Below the pieces are notes generated by a model that was not told the origin of the DNA, made no database searches, and was given only the letters and a program-made list of their open reading frames with translations. A stretch of 64,000 nucleotides of DNA from positions 526,928-590,927 of the forward strand of contig NZ_GL982514.1 in NCBI RefSeq assembly GCF_000220255.1, given 5' to 3'. The position numbers and the translations under genes were made by a program. Positions 17,768 through 25,041 of the stretch are shown piece by piece; positions within the stretch are counted from its first letter, which is position 1; every line of letters starts with the position of its first letter. The DNA is from Prevotella pallens ATCC 700821 (lineage in GTDB: Bacteria; Bacteroidota; Bacteroidia; Bacteroidales; Bacteroidaceae).

Positions 17768-18640
17768 ATGAAACTAAGACTATTTTTTACTACTTTCGCC
17801 TGTCTTTCTGCTACGCTTTTTGCCTGTGCAAAGCCAACGGATAAGGAGAAGATAGACAAGGTAAGGTACGAAATTACCTACCGTACGAAGAGTATCATCG
17901 ACACCACAAAGGTCGATTCGCTCGGCAATTTCATCTACAACGAGGAGGATATGCGACTCGATGTGGGCGAACAAGTGAGCTTCTTTTATAGCTATTCCAA
18001 TGCTCTCTACGAACAACAACGCATCGAAATGATGAACAAAGGCAACTTTTCAGTGCCTAATATGCGAGGTGGAAGCATCTCTTGGAAGCTATTCAAGAAC
18101 TTTCCAACAGGCAAAACAACTTACATAGACAATGTTTTCCGTGATGGATTTCGTGTTGTAGAACCCATTGAGCAGCCCCAATGGGAGCTGATACCCGACA
18201 GTACAGCCCGCATTCTCGACTACAACTGCCAGATGGCACGCTGCAATTACAAAGGCAGACAATGGTTCGCGTGGTTCACAGCCGATATTCCCATCGACAA
18301 CGGACCGTGGAAATTAGACGGATTACCAGGACTTGTGCTCCGTGCATACGACAATTCCCGCCACTATATCTTCGATTGCGTAGGCTTAAAGCAAACCGAC
18401 GGCACACGCAACATAGTGTTCGATGACCGCTTTAACAGCTACGAGGAAACCTCTATGCGCAACTTGCAGCAGCTGAAAGCCAACACCACGCCTATGGATA
18501 TTATGAATAGAAGTGGCAAAGGTGTAACATTCCGCGTGGTAAGCGGCAGTGTTAATGGCAAGCTAACCGAAGCACAGCAAGAGGCGATGCGCAAGCAAAT
18601 GCAGAAAAGACAACCACAAAACCCAATAGAAAGATTATGA
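17768..18640 (+). CDS. GLPGLI family secreted protein, copy 1
   Basis: 290 residues with an N-terminal signal peptide (FFTTFACLSATLFACAKP) and the family motif as LDGLPGLVLRAYD near residues 192-204. GLPGLI proteins are Bacteroidetes-specific extracytoplasmic proteins of unknown function, often beside TonB-receptor-like outer-membrane proteins, as here. The C-terminal tail is rich in Gln, Lys and Arg. The stop codon overlaps the next ATG (ATGA), so the two GLPGLI genes are translationally coupled. Confidence 0.92.
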   Translation: MKLRLFFTTFACLSATLFACAKPTDKEKIDKVRYEITYRTKSIIDTTKVDSLGNFIYNEEDMRLDVGEQVSFFYSYSNALYEQQRIEMMNKGNFSVPNMRGGSISWKLFKNFPTGKTTYIDNVFRDGFRVVEPIEQPQWELIPDSTARILDYNCQMARCNYKGRQWFAWFTADIPIDNGPWKLDGLPGLVLRAYDNSRHYIFDCVGLKQTDGTRNIVFDDRFNSYEETSMRNLQQLKANTTPMDIMNRSGKGVTFRVVSGSVNGKLTEAQQEAMRKQMQKRQPQNPIERL

Positions 18641-19485
18641 AACGTATTATTTTAACATCGGTAGCACTCGCCCTTGCAGTGCTTACCGTAAGTGCAAAAC
18701 CTAACAAAAAGGACGAAAACAAAGTTATCGACAAGCTCAAGTACACCATTACCTATCAGACAAAGAGTGTACGCGACACCACGAAACTCGACTCTGCAGG
18801 TCGTTATAACTATGAAAACGACGATATGCAGCTGCTGATTGGCGATAAGGTAAGCTACTTTTACAGTGTTACCCACCATACTTATATGGAGAATTTGCGC
18901 AAGTCGATAGATGGAAACAATATGCTAATACCAACTTCAAACACAGCACGGGGCAACCTTACAATGGAGTTTTATCGTAATTATCCTGTAGGAAAATCTA
19001 CCTATATTGATAATGTGCTAAGCGAAGAATTTCGCATTGTGGAGCCTTTAGAGCAACCCCAATGGGACATTATAGCAGATAGCACAAAGCAAATACTTGA
19101 CTATCATTGTCAGATGGCACGCTGTTCGTTCAAAGGACGTACGTGGACAGCTTGGTTCACAACCGATATTCCATTGGACAACGGACCTTGGAAGCTGTGC
19201 GGATTGCCCGGATTGATACTTCGTGCCTACGATGCTAAGCAACAATACATTTTCAATTGTGTGGGTATGAAGCAAGCAAAAGAAGGCGAAAACATTACTT
19301 ACAGTTCCGATTTTGATAAGTATGCTGCCTCAACAATGAAAGAATTTGTAGACTATCAGCGCAAGGCTGTACCCGAAGATATACTGGCAACGCAGGGAAT
19401 AAAAATAGAAGTGCCTGAAGAAATGAAGGCTGAGATGATGAAGGCATTGGCAAAACCGCAGCCCAGCAATCCACTTGAGCTATAA
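18637..19485 (+). CDS. GLPGLI family secreted protein, copy 2
   Basis: 282 residues, a clear paralogue of the preceding gene along its whole length: both share KYTITYQTKSVRDTTK/RYEITYRTKSIIDTTK, EPLEQPQWDI/EPIEQPQWEL, the QMARC segment and the GLPGLI motif (LCGLPGLILRAYD). It has a cleavable signal peptide (ALALAVLTVSAKP). The tandem pair looks like a local duplication that has diverged, so the two products may form a heteromer or act on the same partner (inference). Confidence 0.92.
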   Translation: MKRIILTSVALALAVLTVSAKPNKKDENKVIDKLKYTITYQTKSVRDTTKLDSAGRYNYENDDMQLLIGDKVSYFYSVTHHTYMENLRKSIDGNNMLIPTSNTARGNLTMEFYRNYPVGKSTYIDNVLSEEFRIVEPLEQPQWDIIADSTKQILDYHCQMARCSFKGRTWTAWFTTDIPLDNGPWKLCGLPGLILRAYDAKQQYIFNCVGMKQAKEGENITYSSDFDKYAASTMKEFVDYQRKAVPEDILATQGIKIEVPEEMKAEMMKALAKPQPSNPLEL

Positions 19486-19544
19486 CAAATAATGCGTACA
19501 AGCATAACGCCTTCATTTAATAAACCACCTAAAATACTATTGCT

Positions 19545-22100
19545 ATGCAAATTGCATTAACCATAAATGCTAAAAATGCTTTTCCTCACTCGCTAAATAA
19601 GTATTGGAAAAAAGCATTTGCACTCTCATTGTGTATTCTTTTCACACTCGTTGCATCGGCGCAAAACCATATTTCAGGCATCGTGATAGACTCCTTATCG
19701 CAGAAGCCCATAGCAAAAGCCAACATTATGTTGCTGAAAGACGGTAAGGTGGTTACATTCTGCCGTTCCAACGATAAAGGTGAGTTCAGCCTATCGCACA
19801 GCATATCCAATTTGAAAGACCTACAACTGCAAGCCACAGCATTAGAATATAAAAAGAAACGCATAGCCATTTCTACCCCAACAAACAATCGGATAGAAAT
19901 GGTACAGCAGATTTTTGAAATGCAAGAGGTTACAGTGAAAGCAGGACCAATTACAGGTGTCAAAGACACTATTACGTTCGATCTTACGCGCTTCACTTCC
20001 GAAAGAGACAATTCGCTGAAAGATGTGTTAGCAAAACTTCCGGGCGTAAACGTAGACAACAGTGGTAAGATAAGCGTAAACGGCAAAGATATCAGCCGTT
20101 TTACAGTGGAAGGACTCGACCTTAGCGATGGAAAGTATAACAAGCTAACCGAAAATATAAAAGCAAAGGACGTGAAGAAAGCAGAAGTTATAGAACACGA
20201 CCAACCCATTAAGGCTTTGCGTAACAAGGTGTTCAGCGACAATGTAGCAATGAATGTAACACTAAAAGACGAAGCTCGCGATCGGCTTTCAGTAACATTG
20301 CGACCTTATATATCAGTGGGTAAGCCCACACATATTGCAGGTTCGGCTAACATATTGCAAATTGGTAAGCGTAAGCAGATTATGTACGATGCCATTTACG
20401 ACCGTCGGGGCAGAGATGTGGCTCAGTCGGGCATTACATTCGTCTACGATTTTATGGCTCCACAACCAGTTTCGCTCTCATCGTGGTACAGTGTTCCTAC
20501 ACTCAGAGCACCAATAGAAGCCGAACGCTTACGTTTCAATACATCGCAGAGTTATAGCATAAACCGCCTAACAAAAACTAAAAACGACAAAGAACTACGC
20601 ATAACAGCCGACTATTATCGTAACGTTCTTCGCCAAAACACAAGCAATAGCTCAACCTATTACTTTGCCGAAATACCTACAACTACTACCGAAAAGCAGC
20701 AAATGATGCTGAAAGAAGATATTTTTAATTTCAGTATAGACAAAAAGATAAACACCGAAAAGCGTTATGGGTCGATACGCTTTAGTGTGAATGCAGAACA
20801 AGACGATGCCTTATCGAAACTCGAAAGCACAGGGCACAACAATATTTCGCAACGAGTACGCACACCAAAAGTAAACGTGAAAGGTTATATTACCTCTTCG
20901 CAGAACAACGAGCATGGCACACTTTCGCTACAATCTATTGTAGATTATCACTACTCGCGTAACGATTTATATATCAATGCAGACCAAGAGAAAATTAATT
21001 CAAACCTTTGGCATAACAACAACGAGGTGAGTTGGCGCACTTCAAAAAATGGTTTTACACAAAACTATAACTTTTCTATAGACTTACAACACCTGAATGT
21101 ACACAACGGACACACACAGATAGCATTTCATTCGTCGCCTTCGCTTAACTACGAAAAGGGAAAATGGCGTGCAACAGTGCGACAAAAGTTAGACTTAGAG
21201 TATCTTACACAACAACGCAAATGGTACTTTCAGATGTCTCCCTCGATATATGCAAACTATAATAAGAGTAGCCGTACAGAAACAAACGCATTGTTTTATT
21301 ACGCACAATCTATTCGCGGACTGTCTGATTTTGCACTTGATAGCTACCGAATCAACTATCGCACATGGCAGACATCGCCCACGTTTATGCCTCGTACCCA
21401 ATCGCTAAACTTCAATCTGAATCACAGTTATAAACGTGTCGTAAAAGAATTCTTCTCTAATTTCTCGCTAAATGCTAACCGCACGTGGAGCAATTCTGTA
21501 GTAGATATGCAAATTCAGAATGGTAACTACCTTATGACATATATACAACACAACACGAAAAGCACTAACTTAACAGGACGTTGCTGGTTATCAAAAGGAT
21601 TTTACAAACAGCATTTCAAAACATCGTGTAGCATATCAGCAACTTATAGCAATGGCGAACAGTACACAGCAGGCAACATCTTGCGCTATCAATATCGTTC
21701 CTTAACATTTTCGCCAACGCTCACTTATTCGCCTTCATGGGCATTTGTAACCTATAATGGCGACTTCGCTCTCAGCAAATCAACATTCAACAATGCATCT
21801 ATCTCATCACGTTTCAATTGGAAACAGAGCCTGACGCTTACCTCCACTATTCAAAAGGTAGACCTTTCGCTGTCTGGCATCTACTATCATAACCAGTTGG
21901 AGGGCGCAACACTCAACACATTTATTGCCGATGCAAAAGTAACTTGGCGACAGAAGAAGTTTCTTGTGCTTGCTACACTTGCCAACTTGTTTAACAAACG
22001 CAACTACATAGAAACATCATACAGTGGTGTGGGCATTTTTACAAACAGCTACGAACTGCGTCCGCGCGAACTGATTCTTACGTTCGAGTTTAGACTATAG
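19545..22100 (+). CDS. TonB-dependent-receptor-like outer-membrane protein
   Basis: 851 residues: signal peptide (AFALSLCILFTLVASAQ), a carboxypeptidase-regulatory-like beta-sandwich (about 35-125, ISGIVIDSLSQKPIAKANIM), a plug-like domain (about 140-230, LKDVLAKLPGVNVDNSGKIS and FTVEGLDLSDGKYNKL), then a long barrel ending in aromatic LILTFEFRL. It resembles the OMP_b-brl_3 receptors found next to GLPGLI genes. The 59-base gap to the GLPGLI pair and shared strand suggest one operon. A role in passing a peptide or ion across the outer membrane is inference. No TonB box is obvious. Confidence 0.88.
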   Translation: MQIALTINAKNAFPHSLNKYWKKAFALSLCILFTLVASAQNHISGIVIDSLSQKPIAKANIMLLKDGKVVTFCRSNDKGEFSLSHSISNLKDLQLQATALEYKKKRIAISTPTNNRIEMVQQIFEMQEVTVKAGPITGVKDTITFDLTRFTSERDNSLKDVLAKLPGVNVDNSGKISVNGKDISRFTVEGLDLSDGKYNKLTENIKAKDVKKAEVIEHDQPIKALRNKVFSDNVAMNVTLKDEARDRLSVTLRPYISVGKPTHIAGSANILQIGKRKQIMYDAIYDRRGRDVAQSGITFVYDFMAPQPVSLSSWYSVPTLRAPIEAERLRFNTSQSYSINRLTKTKNDKELRITADYYRNVLRQNTSNSSTYYFAEIPTTTTEKQQMMLKEDIFNFSIDKKINTEKRYGSIRFSVNAEQDDALSKLESTGHNNISQRVRTPKVNVKGYITSSQNNEHGTLSLQSIVDYHYSRNDLYINADQEKINSNLWHNNNEVSWRTSKNGFTQNYNFSIDLQHLNVHNGHTQIAFHSSPSLNYEKGKWRATVRQKLDLEYLTQQRKWYFQMSPSIYANYNKSSRTETNALFYYAQSIRGLSDFALDSYRINYRTWQTSPTFMPRTQSLNFNLNHSYKRVVKEFFSNFSLNANRTWSNSVVDMQIQNGNYLMTYIQHNTKSTNLTGRCWLSKGFYKQHFKTSCSISATYSNGEQYTAGNILRYQYRSLTFSPTLTYSPSWAFVTYNGDFALSKSTFNNASISSRFNWKQSLTLTSTIQKVDLSLSGIYYHNQLEGATLNTFIADAKVTWRQKKFLVLATLANLFNKRNYIETSYSGVGIFTNSYELRPRELILTFEFRL

Positions 22101-22190
22101 CTACTTAGACACATATACCGCTTCGGATCTGTACATAAGAATAAACAAATAAATTGCTGAATATATTTGGCAAATTTCATAAAAACTCTG

Positions 22191-22198
22191 TATCTTTG
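22191..22198 (+). promoter_or_regulatory. Promoter -7 box (TATCTTTG) for the aldo/keto reductase
   Basis: TATCTTTG, with TTTG about 21 bases upstream (22166-22169). It lies inside the longer open frame, which moves the start codon to 22223. Confidence 0.65.
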
Positions 22199-22222
22199 TG
22201 GCAAAACATAAAGAGAAAAGTT

Positions 22223-23062
22223 ATGGAATATACTAAATTAACAAACGGTGTAGATATGCCATTATTAGGATATGGCGTGTTTAGAGTACCGGCAGACGAG
22301 TGCGAACGGTGTGTAAGCGATGCGCTTTCTGTGGGCTACAGACTGATAGATACTGCACAAGTATATGGCAACGAAGAGGGTGTGGGTAGCGCATGGCGCA
22401 AGAGTGGCATTGCACGCAACGAACTGTTTATTGTTACTAAGATATGGATTACCAATTCGGGGGAGGAACGAGCAGCAGAAAGCATAAACGAAAGTTTACG
22501 CAAACTGCAAACCGACTATGTAGATTTGTTGCTTATTCACCAACCTTACGGTGATGTGTTTGGAACGTGGCGTGCGATGGAAAAAGCATATAAAGATGGT
22601 AAAACACGTGCCATTGGCGTATCTAACTTTCAGGCTGGACGTTTCTTCGACTTCTCTCACTTTGCCGACACAAAACCAATGGTAAACCAATTGCAATGCA
22701 ACACGTTGGCACAACAAAAGGACATTCAGCCTTTTTTAGCAGAAACAGGAACAAAAACAATGGCATGGGGTCCACTGGGCGGACAAGGTGCCGATGGTAT
22801 TGTGAAGAGCGAACTGCTTACAAACATTGGACAGAAATATGGCAAATCGGCAGTACAAGTGGCTCTCCGTTGGCTAATTCAGCGTGGCATTGTTGCCATA
22901 CCAAAGAGTAGCCATATAGAACGTATGAAACAAAACTTCGATGTTTTCGACTTTTCGCTAACCAATGACGATATGGCGCAGATAGAAACAATGAATCAAT
23001 CGGACACTGGTTTCAGAAATTATACCGACCCAACATACATTAAGCGTCTTATAGAGTTTTAA
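22223..23062 (+). CDS. Aldo/keto reductase
   Basis: 279-residue NADPH-dependent oxidoreductase with the (beta/alpha)8 fold. The tetrad is visible: Asp and Tyr in LIDTAQVYGNE, Lys in IVTKIW, His in LLIHQP. The C-terminal nicotinamide-contact region IPKSSHIERMKQNFDVFDF is normal. The substrate cannot be told; the AKR5-like 2,5-diketo-gluconate/methylglyoxal reductases are the closest type by motif. The start is set at MEYTKL because the frame upstream runs over the promoter box. Confidence 0.93.
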   Translation: MEYTKLTNGVDMPLLGYGVFRVPADECERCVSDALSVGYRLIDTAQVYGNEEGVGSAWRKSGIARNELFIVTKIWITNSGEERAAESINESLRKLQTDYVDLLLIHQPYGDVFGTWRAMEKAYKDGKTRAIGVSNFQAGRFFDFSHFADTKPMVNQLQCNTLAQQKDIQPFLAETGTKTMAWGPLGGQGADGIVKSELLTNIGQKYGKSAVQVALRWLIQRGIVAIPKSSHIERMKQNFDVFDFSLTNDDMAQIETMNQSDTGFRNYTDPTYIKRLIEF

Positions 23063-23070
23063 ATAATAGT

Positions 23071-23107
23071 AACAGCCATCAACACAAACAAAAGGGTGAT
23101 GGCTGTT
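23071..23107 (+). terminator. Hairpin after the aldo/keto reductase gene
   Basis: AACAGCCATCA pairs perfectly with TGATGGCTGTT. No T-run follows, so termination may be weak and the next gene partly cotranscribed. Confidence 0.5.
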
Positions 23108-23146
23108 GCATTGCTATAAAAGAAAATAGAACCGAAAGAAATAAGA

Positions 23147-23554
23147 ATGAAGACATTAGTTTCAGTATGTGTTGCCATAGCCTTTGTTTTATTGGCTTAC
23201 AATTGCAATTGCAACCTAAACAGCAACAACAGCGAAGATATATCGCTAACAGGAAAGAAAGCTACCCTAACCTATCCAGGCATGGTAGCCAATGTGAAGT
23301 ATGTAAACGATAGCACTATTTATTGGAAATCTATTGACGAAAACGACAGCATTGACGAACAAACTAAAGCAATGAAGATGAGAAAGATAGGTAATGGGAA
23401 AATCTTTATTAGCTGGATAGGAGACTATGGTGTTACATCTAGTCAGGTGGTAGACTTGAATAAGAAAACTTTTATTGAGTTCTATACTTCGGCAGACATT
23501 TTAGGCAACCGAGTTGGTCAGATGATTGAAGGGAAATTCGAATTAGACAAATAA
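23147..23554 (+). CDS. Small lipoprotein, MoaF-related domain (tentative)
   Basis: 135 residues. An N-terminal hydrophobic segment ends in LAYNCNC, so a lipid-anchored form is likely. The mature part (LTGKKATLTYPGMVANVKYV, then DSTIYWKSID and GDYGVTSSQVVDLNKKT) looks like a small beta barrel of the MoaF/lipocalin type, by pattern only. I do not know its function. It sits between the reductase gene and a strong terminator. Confidence 0.6.
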   Translation: MKTLVSVCVAIAFVLLAYNCNCNLNSNNSEDISLTGKKATLTYPGMVANVKYVNDSTIYWKSIDENDSIDEQTKAMKMRKIGNGKIFISWIGDYGVTSSQVVDLNKKTFIEFYTSADILGNRVGQMIEGKFELDK

Positions 23555-23588
23555 GCCATAGCTTTTAGAACAAGCCCCCATACACAAC

Positions 23589-23636
23589 ATAGCCTCCTAC
23601 CCCACACAATAGTGGCAGGAGGCTATTTGTTTTTAT
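23589..23636 (+). terminator. Rho-independent terminator
   Basis: ATAGCCTCCT pairs with AGGAGGCTAT, with further CCCAC/GTGG pairing inside, followed by TTGTTTTT. Confidence 0.85.
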
Positions 23637-23747
23637 AGCTTATAGGTATTGATGTCTGTTTTGCTCAGATAAGGTTCTGTTTGTTTTATATCTTACAGTT
23701 GTTTGTTACTATTTCGGCAATACAAACGGTACAAGAAGATGTATTTG

Positions 23748-23901
23748 CAGATTGTATGGCGTTGCAACGCAGGCGTAGCGGGCTACGTCAAGTTGCAAAG
23801 ACAGGCAAGATGACGATAAGAAAATAAAAGATGTTAGGAAACAATGCCACAGCAATAAGAACTATACATATTGTGGTCTAATAACAGATTTGGGTTTAAA
23901 A
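23748..23901 (+). repeat. Dispersed repeat, copy B
   Basis: It shares GCGTAGCGGGCTACGTCA, GATAAGAAAATAAAAGATGTTA, the AATAAGAACTATACATATTG segment and the terminal TTTGGGTTTAAAAC with copies C and D. Its right end reaches the stop codon of the minus-strand crcB gene at 23896-23898, so the repeat supplies or abuts the end of that gene. Confidence 0.85.
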
Positions 23902-24276
23902 CTTGTTGCAGATGCTGGCTAATAGCTGACCAACAAGCACGGCAACGATGCCTAAAACAATGGTCGCAGAAAAATATAAGAGCGTTGTAGCAGACAGTCC
24001 ACTTTTCAACAACGTAGAGTTCCCACGTGTAAAAGCAGAACAAACTACGAAACCGCCACACAACCCCAATACAAGCATTAAACGCGTATTGAAATGAAGC
24101 GACTGACTATAATGAAAGATTGATGCAAAACCTATAGTAAAACAACTTACAACATTTACAAGAAGCACTGTGCGCGGACTTGGCTGAGCTACTATGTTAT
24201 AAACCATTTGCATTACAAAGGTATTCATAAATGCTCCAAAAGCACCACCAAAGATTAGTAGAATTATATTTACCAT
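23896..24276 (-). CDS. crcB: CrcB/FluC-type fluoride channel subunit, degenerate motifs
   Basis: About 126 residues with four hydrophobic segments. It has the FluC layout (GGAFGAFMNT at the start, VNVVSCFTIGFASI, LGLCGGFVVCSAF), but the usual TTFSTF phenylalanine-box stretch is replaced by VVCSAF and the conserved NxxG Gly is Ser. FluC channels are dimers of two inverted subunits; when two genes occur together the products can pair, and one may degenerate. I start at 24276 because the ATG at 24297 overlaps the promoter box 24295-24302. Confidence 0.85.
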   Translation of the reverse strand: MVNIILLIFGGAFGAFMNTFVMQMVYNIVAQPSPRTVLLVNVVSCFTIGFASIFHYSQSLHFNTRLMLVLGLCGGFVVCSAFTRGNSTLLKSGLSATTLLYFSATIVLGIVAVLVGQLLASICNKF

Positions 24277-24294
24277 TTTTACTATTTTTGTCCA

Positions 24295-24302
24295 CAAAGA
24301 TA
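24295..24302 (-). promoter_or_regulatory. Promoter -7 box (TATCTTTG) for the degenerate crcB gene
   Basis: The minus strand reads TATCTTTG about 19 bases before the ATG at 24276. The gene thus has its own promoter, separate from its paralogue. Confidence 0.6.
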
Positions 24303-24528
24303 CAAAAATAACAAAGAACCAACAAGCATATAGTATTCTACTTCTGTATTCACTCGCAATATGTGGCTGTTATACCTCGCAAAAATGGCAACTATGGGTG
24401 TATTTTCTCCCATTTCATCAGCACTTTTAGTATGCTGCAACTATGCAAAACCGTATATCAATAAACAATATAAAGCATTAAAAACACTTCTTTCTACTTT
24501 ATTTTGCTAAACAGTGTGGGCTATACCA

Positions 24529-24903
24529 CTAAAAAATGCGTGCCACTTGTTGTCCAAGTAGCAAGGCAAGGAAACCAAAAACAAGGCTGCAAAGTGTGTA
24601 AATAACGGCAGTGGCAGACATTCCTGTATCTAAAAAGTTAGCATTCTCGTTCATAAAAGTAGAGAATGTGGTAAATCCGCCACAAAAACCAGTTGTAAGC
24701 AGTAGACGTGTTCCAGGCGTAAGCCAACTGTTAGAGGGCAATGCCGAAACAAGTCCTATTAGAAAGCACCCTAAAACATTAACTGTAAAGGTGCTAAATG
24801 GATAGGCAGAAAGCATTGAAGATGCCCACAAACGAGATACAAGATAGCGAACAATGCCACCCATAGCACTCCCTAAACCCACTAAAACAATATGTTTAAA
24901 CAT
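24529..24903 (-). CDS. crcB: Fluoride ion channel CrcB/FluC
   Basis: 124-residue four-helix membrane protein that exports fluoride from the cytoplasm. All family motifs are intact: GLGSAMGGIVRYLVSR at the N-terminus, TVNVLGCFLIG with the pore Asn, and GFCGGFTTFSTF with both phenylalanine-box residues. The second, degenerate paralogue lies 230 bases downstream on the same strand. I looked for a fluoride riboswitch in the leader and found none; the promoter is only about 15 bases upstream. Confidence 0.95.
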   Translation of the reverse strand: MFKHIVLVGLGSAMGGIVRYLVSRLWASSMLSAYPFSTFTVNVLGCFLIGLVSALPSNSWLTPGTRLLLTTGFCGGFTTFSTFMNENANFLDTGMSATAVIYTLCSLVFGFLALLLGQQVARIF

Positions 24904-24917
24904 TTGCTTTTTGACTG

Positions 24918-24925
24918 CAAAGATA
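24918..24925 (-). promoter_or_regulatory. Promoter -7 box (TATCTTTG) for crcB
   Basis: The minus strand reads TATCTTTG 15 bases before the ATG, leaving no room for a fluoride riboswitch. Confidence 0.6.
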
Positions 24926-24978
24926 CAAAAACTACAATAAATAAAGAAACGTAGCTATGTTTTTAAAAAGAAATATAG

Positions 24979-24986
24979 TAACTTTG
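24979..24986 (+). promoter_or_regulatory. Promoter -7 box (TAACTTTG) for mutS2
   Basis: TAACTTTG about 55 bases before the mutS2 ATG, divergent from the crcB box. Confidence 0.6.
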
Positions 24987-25041
24987 CTTCTCAAAATACA
25001 CCAACAAAAGGTGCACTTTAACGACTATTTTACAAGCAAAG

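Noticed and set aside
24904..24960. Fluoride riboswitch in front of crcB
   Set aside because: The promoter box lies 15 bases from the ATG and the conserved riboswitch sequence is not seen.
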